Positions 1 through 6,247 are shown, counted from the stretch's first letter. The stretch is 6,403 bases of DNA from Syntrophomonadaceae bacterium (GCA_003566935.1 PXBM01000087.1:1-6403); one strand, 5' to 3'. Made by a program: numbers and translations. The notes: generated from the letters alone by a model not told the origin.

Positions 1-20
1 CGCAGCGGGGAGGGAAGCTG

Positions 21-2000
21 ATGAGTAAAACAATTAGTTTGCAAATTGATGGAAAGAAAATATTCGCAGAGCATGGTGTTACTATTTTAGAAGCTGCAAG
101 ACAGAATGGTATCAATATACCTACCCTCTGTTTTCATCCCCGGCTGGAACCGCTCGGGCACTGCCGGATATGTATAGTTGAAGTGCAGGGTTTGGAAAGG
201 CCTGTAACGGCCTGTGATAATCCGGTTACCGATGGAATGGTGGTTACAACCAGCACCCCGGAAATGGAAGCAATGCGCAGCGCAACCCTGGAGCTGGCCC
301 TGGGCACTCACCCTTATAAAGATTGCCTGACCTGCGTCAGGACGGGAACATGTGAACTGCAGGATAATGCTTATAGTTACCAGGTGTCACTGCCTGATCA
401 GCTGGACCGCGATATTCCGGCAGAAAAAGATAGCAGCAGTTCCTATATCGTAAGGGATGAAGAGAAGTGTATACTCTGTGGACGCTGTATTCAGATCTGC
501 CGAACCGGACCCGGTTGTTTTGTCTATGAAATGATCGGAAAAGGGGTTAACACCAGGGTCGTTCCTTATCGTGACGGGCGCGAGGTTAGCATGGAAGAAG
601 CCGGCTGTATATTTTGCGGCCAGTGCGTAGATGTATGTCCGGTTGCTGCTTTAACTGAAAACGGGCGGGAAGAAGGCGGCCGGGAATGGGAACTGGATAC
701 TTATCCCGGTTTCTGCATAGATTGCTCCCTGGGCTGTTTCCTGGAGCGAAAAGTATACGATGATAAATTAATCAAGGTAACGGTTCCTGTTGAGGGAGAT
801 AAAGCTGGCTGGCTCTGTCGTAAGGGTAAGTTTGGTTACTTTGAACACGAAGCAATTCAACAAGTATCGGAAGATAACATTGAAAAAGCAGCAGAAGCAA
901 TCAAAAAGGTAAAAGATAAGTATGGCTCAGAAAAAATTGCGATTACTGCCGCTGGTCAACTGAGCATTGAGGAGAACTTTTTACTACAGAAAATGGCCAG
1001 GGAAATTATCGGTACTGTTAACCTTGATCTGGGAGCTGAAGAAGCCTGGATAAGGGCTTATACAGGCATGCTTGAACAAACCGGGCTGGAACTAGAGGGG
1101 CCGAACCCTGCTGCCCTGGCTGCTGCCGGATGTGTGATTGTCCTGGGGGCGGGACTTTCTGAGAGCCACCCTGTGGCAGACATGGCAATAAAGAGAGCCG
1201 GTCGTTTTGGGGATGCAGCTATCATCAGGTCCGGCAAAAAAGAAGAAAATGATACCAGCTGGAATGAAATTAATTTTAACCTTGCCCCCGGTGAAGAAAC
1301 AGTTTTGATTGAAAGCCTATTAAGAGTAATGCGTGGTGAAGATATCGAGCAGGTGGCAGGTGATAGCGGCCTGGAACAAGATAAGCTGGTAAAAACAAAA
1401 GAATTAATAAAGATGCCGGATTGTTACATGGTAGTATGCCCGGATTACTTCGCAGCGGCGGATAGCGAAAAAATTACTGAACTGCTTGAGTTTGCTCAGG
1501 AAGTTAACCTCAGTGGTAAAGGATATAGCAAAATGATGCTGCTTTCAGCATTCAGCAATGCCGCAGGCTCACTTGTAGCAGGAGGTACCCCATATTATGG
1601 GCCGGGACTTAACACTTTAAACGGTTCAAAAGCTGTAAACAGGGAAGGGCTGGCTAAAGCAGTAGAACAGGGAGAAATAAAAGCCCTGCTTTCTTTCGGT
1701 GCCCCACCTGAAGCGGTTAATACGGATCAACTGGAATGCCTGGTACTGTTAGGTAATAATGAAAATGCTGTTCCGCAAAATGGTTTCAAATTTGCGGCTC
1801 AACCTATTGAAAGCAAGGAAGGCTTGTTTGCCGATTATATAGGTCGCATTCGTTTAAACCAGGCTGCCCTGGTGCCTGAAGGCGGTATCAATGAAGACTG
1901 GCGCTTAATCATCGACTTAGCCAATAAGCTGGGAGCGAAATGGCAATACCAAACACTGGAAAATGTGCGCGAAGAGTTGGAGGAACTGATTGCAGAATAA
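21..2000 (+). CDS. NuoG-like iron-sulfur electron-transfer protein, non-catalytic molybdopterin-oxidoreductase fold
   Basis: This 659-residue protein carries the Fe-S array of NuoG and of formate dehydrogenase/hydrogenase N-termini. An N-terminal [2Fe-2S] domain has Cys37, 48, 51 and 65. A His-Cys cluster motif follows (His97, Cys102, 105, 111), with four rather than the usual three residues between His and the first Cys. Two ferredoxin [4Fe-4S] motifs follow (Cys150/153/156/160 and Cys196/199/202/206), then a CxxCxxxC-x26-C motif (232, 235, 239, 266) of molybdopterin oxidoreductases. The rest (about 280-640) resembles the NuoG molybdopterin-fold remnant, including EGLFADYIGRIRLN (600-613) and EDWRLIIDLANKLG (625-638). 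It is much shorter than catalytic FdhA (about 900 residues), and I see no active-site Cys or Sec, so it probably only relays electrons. The ATG follows GGGGAGGG. A reading frame ending in TGATG at 19-21 suggests an overlapping upstream gene, perhaps a NuoF-type flavoprotein, outside the window. The physiological partner is unknown. Confidence 0.88.
   Translation: MSKTISLQIDGKKIFAEHGVTILEAARQNGINIPTLCFHPRLEPLGHCRICIVEVQGLERPVTACDNPVTDGMVVTTSTPEMEAMRSATLELALGTHPYKDCLTCVRTGTCELQDNAYSYQVSLPDQLDRDIPAEKDSSSSYIVRDEEKCILCGRCIQICRTGPGCFVYEMIGKGVNTRVVPYRDGREVSMEEAGCIFCGQCVDVCPVAALTENGREEGGREWELDTYPGFCIDCSLGCFLERKVYDDKLIKVTVPVEGDKAGWLCRKGKFGYFEHEAIQQVSEDNIEKAAEAIKKVKDKYGSEKIAITAAGQLSIEENFLLQKMAREIIGTVNLDLGAEEAWIRAYTGMLEQTGLELEGPNPAALAAAGCVIVLGAGLSESHPVADMAIKRAGRFGDAAIIRSGKKEENDTSWNEINFNLAPGEETVLIESLLRVMRGEDIEQVAGDSGLEQDKLVKTKELIKMPDCYMVVCPDYFAAADSEKITELLEFAQEVNLSGKGYSKMMLLSAFSNAAGSLVAGGTPYYGPGLNTLNGSKAVNREGLAKAVEQGEIKALLSFGAPPEAVNTDQLECLVLLGNNENAVPQNGFKFAAQPIESKEGLFADYIGRIRLNQAALVPEGGINEDWRLIIDLANKLGAKWQYQTLENVREELEELIAE
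1979..1984 (+). promoter_or_regulatory. Ribosome binding site fixing the TTG start of xseA
   Basis: GGAGGA lies inside the last codons of the upstream gene, with 6 nt between GGAGG and the TTG at 1990. It decides the xseA start, because no in-frame ATG precedes the conserved N-terminus. Confidence 0.75.
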
Positions 2001-3216
2001 CATTACGATTTTAAAGGTCTCGGAATTAAACCGCTATATAAAGGGGTTGATTCATGGAGATCCCCGTCTGCGAGATGTTTGGGTTGCGGGGGAATTATCT
2101 AATTTTAAGCACCACCGTTCAGGACATATGTATTTCACCCTGAAAGACGGCAATTCCGCCCTGCGCTGTGTATATTTCCGCCGGGAGAATGCCCGATGCG
2201 CTTTTAAACCTTCTGATGGGATGGAAGTTATATTAAATGGCAATATTTCTGTTTATGAGCCGAGTGGTGTTTACCAGCTTTATGTTTCTGAGATGGAACC
2301 TGCAGGAATGGGTTCGCTTTATCTTGCCTTCGAGCAGATGAAGGCGCGTTTGGATGAAGAAGGCCTTTTTAGTATGGAGCACAAGAAAGCGCTTCCATTT
2401 TTACCGAAAAAAATCGGTCTGGTAACCTCTCCTACCGGCGCTGCTTTGCAGGATATGCTGGCCACTTTTAAAAAAAGGTTCCCACATGTAGAGATCCTGG
2501 TGGTTGAAAGTTTAGTCCAGGGCAGTGGGGCTGCAAAAGACCTGGTAAACGCAATTAACCTGCTTGATGGACGAAATGATCTAGACCTGATCATTCTCGC
2601 CCGTGGTGGCGGTTCCATAGAGGATTTATGGCCCTTCAATGAAGAAATTGTGGCGAGGGCAATTTTTGAAGCAAAAATACCGGTTATATCAGCCGTGGGA
2701 CATGAAACTGATTATACTATCGCCGATTTTGTGGCTGATTACCGGGCTGCAACCCCGACAGCGGCAGCAGCAGCGGCTGTGCCTGATTATGAAGAAATAC
2801 AGCACCAGTTAAAACAGTTCAATGAAAGAGCTGCCCTGACTTTAAAAAGGAGAATGCAAATAGAAAAGCAAAACCTGGACTATATTGTCAGCGAACGCTT
2901 TTTCAACTTGCCAAAAAATCGTGTAAAAAATGCCAGGGAAACCCTGCGACAATTAGGTACAGGTTTGAACCGTGAAATGATACGTCTTTTACAGTATAAA
3001 GGAATGAAACTAGGCGCCCTTCAGGATAAACTGGAGAGCTACAGTCCGCTTCAGGTAATGAGCCGCGGATATTGCTTTTGCAGAGATGAAGAAAACAAAA
3101 TTATTCGAAGCATAAATGACATCAAAACAGGCTCTCTGCTTAATTTGAATTTTACTGATGGCCTTGCCCGCTGCAGGGCAGAAGAGATTGAGGAGGGCAA
3201 TATTCTTGACAGCTAA
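1990..3216 (+). CDS. xseA: Exodeoxyribonuclease VII large subunit
   Basis: This is the large, catalytic subunit of exonuclease VII, a cytoplasmic enzyme that degrades single-stranded DNA from both ends to oligonucleotides in repair and recombination; it works with many copies of XseB. The 408 residues show the family order. An N-terminal OB-fold comes first (VWVAGELSNFK, 30-40, through GHMYFTLKDG, 45-54). The catalytic domain contains KKIGLVTSPTGAALQD (140-155), ARGGGSIEDLWPFNEE (204-219) and ISAVGHETDYTIADFVAD (233-250). A charged, probably helical C-terminus binds the small subunit. The length is within the family range (about 400-450). The usual RAPTPTAAAE segment reads RAATPTAAAAAA, a mild deviation. 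The TTG start overlaps the upstream stop by 11 nt and has a good ribosome binding site, implying translational coupling. Confidence 0.96.
   Translation: MQNNITILKVSELNRYIKGLIHGDPRLRDVWVAGELSNFKHHRSGHMYFTLKDGNSALRCVYFRRENARCAFKPSDGMEVILNGNISVYEPSGVYQLYVSEMEPAGMGSLYLAFEQMKARLDEEGLFSMEHKKALPFLPKKIGLVTSPTGAALQDMLATFKKRFPHVEILVVESLVQGSGAAKDLVNAINLLDGRNDLDLIILARGGGSIEDLWPFNEEIVARAIFEAKIPVISAVGHETDYTIADFVADYRAATPTAAAAAAVPDYEEIQHQLKQFNERAALTLKRRMQIEKQNLDYIVSERFFNLPKNRVKNARETLRQLGTGLNREMIRLLQYKGMKLGALQDKLESYSPLQVMSRGYCFCRDEENKIIRSINDIKTGSLLNLNFTDGLARCRAEEIEEGNILDS
3191..3197 (+). promoter_or_regulatory. Ribosome binding site fixing the TTG start of xseB
   Basis: AGGAGGG sits in the 3' end of xseA, with 8 nt before the TTG at 3206. 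The later in-frame ATG at 3236 has only an A-rich stretch upstream and no comparable site, so TTG is preferred. Confidence 0.7.
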
Positions 3217-3487
3217 AAAGAAAAAAGTTGAAAATATGACTTATGAGGAAGCTGTGAAAAGATTGGAAGATATTGTTAGCCGCCTTGAGGATACCGATAT
3301 CCCCCTGGAAGAATCTCTTGCTTCTTTCCAGGAAGGGGTAGCCCTGTCAAGATATTGTCGGGAAAAGCTGGCAGAAATAGAATACAAGGTTGAATACCTG
3401 TTAAAAGAAGAACAGCAAAATTTACAGAGTTTTGATGGTGAAGCAGTAAACAAGCTGCAGGAGGATGACGGGAGTGAAACTATTTAA
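3206..3487 (+). CDS. xseB: Exodeoxyribonuclease VII small subunit
   Basis: This is the small helical subunit that binds the XseA C-terminus to form active exonuclease VII. From TTG 3206 it is 93 residues. The family core is clear: MTYEEAVKRLEDIVSRLED, then the conserved IPLEESLASFQEGVALSRYCREKL segment, which forms the two-helix XseB fold. The acidic C-terminal tail is usual. Starts further upstream (from 3158) would place the N-terminus far inside xseA, with no family similarity. The ATG at 3236 would give an 83-residue protein starting right at the conserved core and remains possible, but it lacks a good ribosome binding site. The gene overlaps xseA by 11 nt and abuts ispA through TAATG. 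Confidence 0.93.
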   Translation: MTAKKKKVENMTYEEAVKRLEDIVSRLEDTDIPLEESLASFQEGVALSRYCREKLAEIEYKVEYLLKEEQQNLQSFDGEAVNKLQEDDGSETI

Positions 3488-4371
3488 TGGTCAACATTGA
3501 TCAATACCTGCAGGAAAAAAGGGAGATAATCAATGTTGCCCTCTTAAAACAACTGCCTGATCAGGCCCCTACGGCACTTTCTGAGGCAATGCGTTACAGC
3601 CTTGAAGCGGGGGGGAAGAGGCTCAGACCAATATTAACACTAGCTGCAGCCGAAACAATTAGTGACATTGACGACAATACAGTTAACCTTGCCTGTGCCC
3701 TGGAATATATACATACCTATTCGCTGATCCATGATGACCTGCCTGCAATGGATAACAGCAGTCTGAGAAGGGGAGTGCCAACCTGTCACTGTGTCTACGG
3801 AGATGCAATGGCAATCCTGGCCGGAGATGCTCTGCTAACCCTGGCCTTTGAAACTGTTGCTCATTATGGTCAGATGGAAGGCAATGCAGTGAAGGCAGTA
3901 AATATTGGCACCCAGTTAAGTGAAGCAGCAGGGATGAGCGGGATGATCGGTGGACAGGTGCTGGACCTGGAAGCTGAAGGAAAAGATTTAACAGTTCAAG
4001 AAATTGAGAGGATATCTGAGTTAAAAACCGGTGCGCTGTTGAGAGCGGCTGTAATCTGCGGAGGTATTGCGGCTGGTGCAACTGAATCAGAGCTGGGAAA
4101 GCTTAAAGTTTATGCCGATAATATTGGCACAGCATTTCAGATTATCGATGATTTACTTGACTGTGAAGGAACTACGGAAGAACTTGGCAAGCCCACCGGC
4201 GCCGACCTTGAAAAGGCAAAAGCCACTTATCCGGCTTTACTTGGTACGGCAAAGGCAAGAGAAAAAGCTATAGAACTTTATGATAGATCTATTAAGGCAG
4301 TAAAAGAGCTTAATTATGATACGGAAATATTGGAAGAGCTCGCAAAAAAGATGATTGAACGAAAAAGCTAG
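3487..4371 (+). CDS. ispA: Polyprenyl (farnesyl) diphosphate synthase, type II bacterial
   Basis: The enzyme condenses isopentenyl diphosphate with allylic diphosphates to geranyl and farnesyl diphosphate, feeding undecaprenyl carrier, quinone and other isoprenoid synthesis in the cytoplasm. The 294 residues match the family length. Visible motifs are GGKRLRP (42-48), the first aspartate-rich motif DDLPAMD (83-89) with the two-residue insertion of type II bacterial enzymes, RRG at 94-96, GGQVLDLEAEG (155-165), the KTG motif (180-182) and the second aspartate-rich motif FQIIDDLLD (217-225). Tyr78, five residues before the first motif, suits a short (C15) product. The usual NDDLRRG after the first motif reads NSSLRRG, so two acidic residues there are lost. 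The ATG overlaps the xseB stop by 1 nt; GGAG at 3471-3474 is rather distant (12 nt), so translation probably depends on coupling. An in-frame TGA at 3475 excludes a longer form. Confidence 0.95.
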   Translation: MVNIDQYLQEKREIINVALLKQLPDQAPTALSEAMRYSLEAGGKRLRPILTLAAAETISDIDDNTVNLACALEYIHTYSLIHDDLPAMDNSSLRRGVPTCHCVYGDAMAILAGDALLTLAFETVAHYGQMEGNAVKAVNIGTQLSEAAGMSGMIGGQVLDLEAEGKDLTVQEIERISELKTGALLRAAVICGGIAAGATESELGKLKVYADNIGTAFQIIDDLLDCEGTTEELGKPTGADLEKAKATYPALLGTAKAREKAIELYDRSIKAVKELNYDTEILEELAKKMIERKS

Positions 4372-4417
4372 GATCTAAAATTGGCGGTTACTAATTAAAA
4401 ACCAAATAGTTTCAATG

Positions 4418-4476
4418 CAAAAACCGGTAATTATACAGCCCGGAAGAATTACAGAATATAGGGTTTTCGGTTTTTG
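4418..4476 (+). other. Inverted repeat / possible terminator or structured leader between ispA and fchA
   Basis: CAAAAACCG (4418-4426) is perfectly complementary to CGGTTTTTG (4468-4476). Inside it GTAATT (4427-4432) pairs with AATTAC (4447-4452). A second AAAAACC copy at 4397-4403 and a second GGTTTT at 4462-4467 allow a nested alternative pairing. The A-tract and T-tract arms resemble a bidirectional terminator, but the loop is large and no extra T-run follows. It could equally be a leader structure for fchA. It does not match the THF riboswitch pattern as I know it. Confidence 0.35.
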
Positions 4477-4489
4477 ACTTTAATTCATT

Positions 4490-4495
4490 AGGAGG
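4490..4495 (+). promoter_or_regulatory. Consensus ribosome binding site of fchA
   Basis: AGGAGG, 9 nt before ATG 4505, is a perfect match to the anti-Shine-Dalgarno core. The spacing selects ATG 4505 over the in-frame ATG at 4511 and suggests strong expression. Confidence 0.8.
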
Positions 4496-4504
4496 TTAAT
4501 TTTT

Positions 4505-5134
4505 ATGACAATGGCAGACAAAAGCTGCAGCTATTTCCTTGATGTCCTGGCATCAAAGGCACCGGTACCCGGTGGCGGCGGAGCGGCGGCAATGGGTGGC
4601 GCGATAGGGATGGCTCTATCAAACATGGTTGGCAATTTGACTGTTGGTAAGAAAAAATTTGCCGATGTGGAAGATGAAGTAAAAGAGCTATTGGACCAGG
4701 GTTACACGATTATTGAGGAATTAAAAGTGCTGGTAGATAAAGATGCCGAGGTATTTGAGCCCCTCTCCAAAGCCTACGGTCTGCCCAAGGAAACTGCCGA
4801 AGAAGCGGCGCATAAAGCCAAAGTGCTGGAAGAATGCTCCAAAGAGGCCTGCTCAGTACCCATGGAGATTATGCGCAAGTCTTATGCCGGCATTAAGATT
4901 CATGAAAGAATGGGGCAGATCGGAACTAAACTGGCCATCTCAGATGTCGGTTGCGGTGTAGCTTTCCTGAAAGCAGCCCTGGTTAGTGGTCAATTAAATG
5001 TCCTCATTAACCTGGGAGCAATTAAAGACGATCAATTCATTAAAGAAACTGTAGCAGAAATGGATCACCTGGTTGAAGAGGGCAGCAAAATTGCCGATGA
5101 AGCTCTGAAAAATGTCGTAGATAAGTTCAAGTAA
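4505..5134 (+). CDS. fchA: Methenyltetrahydrofolate cyclohydrolase (formiminotransferase-cyclodeaminase family)
   Basis: This 209-residue all-helical protein belongs to the cyclodeaminase/cyclohydrolase family (FTCD_C, FchA). In acetogens such stand-alone proteins interconvert 10-formyl-THF and 5,10-methenyl-THF in the methyl branch of the Wood-Ljungdahl pathway; in histidine or purine degraders they deaminate formimino-THF. The signature is clear: APVPGGGGAAAMGGAIGMAL (19-38), MVGNLTVGKKKF (41-52), DKDAEVFEPLSKAYGLPK (78-95) with its conserved Asp, and SDVGCGVAFLKAAL (146-159). Length is typical for the stand-alone form. No formiminotransferase domain and no histidine-utilisation genes are nearby, while folD follows directly, so the cyclohydrolase role is the better inference. 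The downstream FolD lacks its own cyclohydrolase residues, which supports this. The 133-nt gap from ispA allows independent control. Confidence 0.9.
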   Translation: MTMADKSCSYFLDVLASKAPVPGGGGAAAMGGAIGMALSNMVGNLTVGKKKFADVEDEVKELLDQGYTIIEELKVLVDKDAEVFEPLSKAYGLPKETAEEAAHKAKVLEECSKEACSVPMEIMRKSYAGIKIHERMGQIGTKLAISDVGCGVAFLKAALVSGQLNVLINLGAIKDDQFIKETVAEMDHLVEEGSKIADEALKNVVDKFK

Positions 5135-5146
5135 AGGTTACAGCAA

Positions 5147-5194
5147 GACCCATTAGTTGATATAATATGTTAGAAGCGCTATCATTTATGGGTC
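5147..5194 (+). repeat. Interrupted inverted repeat spanning the folD upstream region
   Basis: GACCCAT (5147-5153) and ATGGGTC (5188-5194) are perfect inverted copies, and the inner TGATA (5158-5162) and TATCA (5180-5184) also pair. The two arms (about 16 and 15 nt) are reverse complements apart from a small internal loop. The central 17 nt are unpaired. It could be an RNA hairpin ending the fchA message or a DNA operator, since a -10-like element lies in its left half. There is no T-run, so a simple intrinsic terminator is unlikely. Confidence 0.5.
5158..5166 (+). promoter_or_regulatory. Putative extended -10 promoter for folD
   Basis: TGA followed by TATAAT is an extended -10 with a perfect hexamer. 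The matching -35 position (about 5138-5143, TTACAG) is poor, as is common for extended -10 promoters. Predicted transcripts would start near 5172-5175, leaving a leader of about 70 nt before folD. Confidence 0.45.
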
Positions 5195-5244
5195 AATCAG
5201 CCTAACAAATATAAAATAAAGCAATGGAAAGGGGAATTGTAAAG

Positions 5245-6183
5245 ATGTCAAAGGTTATTGATTGTGTAGCAATTGGTGAAGAGATTATGCAGGAGATTGT
5301 AAAAGAAACTGAAGAATTAAAAGCTAAGGGGATTACACCCGGTATAGCTACCCTCCTGGTTGGAGATGACTTTGGTTCCAAGATGTATCGTGGACAGGGG
5401 GAGAAATTCTGTGAAGAAGCAGGTTTTAATTATGTCAATGAAAACCCGCCTGCAGATGCAACTGAAGAAGATGTAATCAAGATAGTTAAAAAGCTAAATG
5501 ATGATCCTGCCGTGAGCGGTATTTTGCCCCTGAGGCCTTTCCCGGAACAAATATCCGATACAGTCGTTATTAACTCCATTGATGTAAATAAGGATATTGA
5601 CTGCTTCCATCCATTTAATATGGGCAAACTGGCTCTTGGTGAAGCTTCATTCCCACCGGCAACCCCGGCAGCATGTATAGAAATACTTGAACGTTATGCC
5701 CGCGATGAAGAAAAAGTAGATCCTAAAGATTTTTTCGAAGGCGCAGAGATAGTTGTTGTCGGACACTCCAATATTGTTGGAAAGCCGGTAGCATTTCTTG
5801 CTCTTAACCGCAATGCAACAACCACTGTGACCCACGTTTTCACCAGCATGAAAGGTAATTTAGAGAAGCACACTAAAGGTGCAGATATCCTGCTAGTTGG
5901 TGCAGGCAAGCCGGATTTGATCGGACCGGAGCAGGTTAAAGAAGGAGCTATTGTTATCGATATTGGTATCAACAGGGTCAAGGTTTTTGATGACAAGGGT
6001 GAACCCGTATTAAATGATAAAGGCAAGCAGAAGACCAAAACAGTTGGTGATGTTTCCTTTGAAGCTGTTAAAGCTAAAACCAAAGCCATCTCACCTGTTC
6101 CGAAGGGTGTGGGTTCGGTAACCAACCGGATGCTGATGAAAAATGCCCTGAGAGCTTGCAAAATTAAAAACAATTTACTTTAA
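5245..6183 (+). CDS. folD: FolD-family methylene-THF dehydrogenase, probably lacking cyclohydrolase activity
   Basis: FolD oxidises 5,10-methylene-THF to methenyl-THF and normally also hydrolyses that to 10-formyl-THF. Family motifs are present from the 5245 start (312 residues): TLLVGDD (36-42), NKDIDCFHP (115-123), VVGHSNIVGKP (171-181), GAIVIDIGINR (234-244), GDVSF (268-272) and SPVPKGVGSVT (283-293). Key deviations: the YxxxK catalytic lysine is Gly52 (Tyr48 is kept), the glutamine of the VQLPLP motif is Leu96 (segment LPLRPFP), the Gly after the conserved Asp119 is Cys120, and the NADP-phosphate-binding Arg of GRS is His174. Loss of Lys and Gln abolishes cyclohydrolase function in characterised relatives, so this is probably an NAD-linked dehydrogenase only. 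It is about 25 residues longer than usual through a Lys-rich insertion around 247-266. ATG 5245 is chosen because AAAGGGG (5228-5234) precedes it; ATG 5224 has no such site. Confidence 0.9.
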   Translation: MSKVIDCVAIGEEIMQEIVKETEELKAKGITPGIATLLVGDDFGSKMYRGQGEKFCEEAGFNYVNENPPADATEEDVIKIVKKLNDDPAVSGILPLRPFPEQISDTVVINSIDVNKDIDCFHPFNMGKLALGEASFPPATPAACIEILERYARDEEKVDPKDFFEGAEIVVVGHSNIVGKPVAFLALNRNATTTVTHVFTSMKGNLEKHTKGADILLVGAGKPDLIGPEQVKEGAIVIDIGINRVKVFDDKGEPVLNDKGKQKTKTVGDVSFEAVKAKTKAISPVPKGVGSVTNRMLMKNALRACKIKNNLL

Positions 6184-6188
6184 TTAAG

Positions 6189-6200
6189 GCTAGAAATAGC
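6189..6200 (+). other. Small GAAA-tetraloop hairpin after folD
   Basis: GCTA-GAAA-TAGC forms a 4-bp stem capped by a stable GNRA loop, 5 nt after the folD stop. It is too short and lacks a T-run, so it may be a 3' end stabiliser or nothing; it is not a convincing terminator. Confidence 0.2.
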
Positions 6201-6212
6201 ATATAGGATGAG

Positions 6213-6241
6213 TTGAGAAGGTGTCCTTTTTATGCTATAAT
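6213..6241 (+). promoter_or_regulatory. Near-consensus sigma-A promoter for a downstream RNA
   Basis: The -35 is TTGAGA (6213-6218, 5 of 6), the spacer is exactly 17 nt, and the -10 is TATAAT (6236-6241, 6 of 6) with an extended TGC just before it. This is the strongest promoter in the window. Transcription should start near 6247-6249. The spacer contains a short dyad AAGG-TGT-CCTT (6218-6228) whose meaning is unclear. A promoter this strong with no following reading frame fits an abundant non-coding RNA. Confidence 0.8.
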
Positions 6242-6247
6242 ATCGTG

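Noticed and set aside
21..2000. Catalytic formate dehydrogenase alpha subunit
   Set aside because: The protein is too short, no in-frame TGA selenocysteine codon or active-site Cys region is visible, and the C-terminal part matches the NuoG remnant better.
3683..4081. 132-codon open frame on the minus strand
   Set aside because: Antisense to ispA, composition is low-complexity Leu/His/Pro-rich, with no family resemblance.
4474..4502. TTGACT as a -35 box for fchA
   Set aside because: A -10 at proper spacing would overlap the ribosome binding site and start codon, so it could not produce a translatable leader.
4372..4504. Tetrahydrofolate riboswitch before fchA
   Set aside because: The gap is A+T-rich and I do not find the conserved THF-riboswitch core segments, despite the fitting downstream gene.
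5224..5247. Upstream ATG as folD start
   Set aside because: The ATG at 5224 has no ribosome binding site, while AAAGGGG just after it serves the ATG at 5245, where FolD similarity begins.
5694..6173. 159-codon open frame on the minus strand
   Set aside because: It lies wholly inside folD, shows no recognisable domain and is a shadow of folD codon use.
6184..6235. Intrinsic terminator after folD
   Set aside because: Only 4-bp hairpins are present (6189-6200, and AAGG/CCTT at 6218-6228 followed by a few T), and the second overlaps the promoter spacer.
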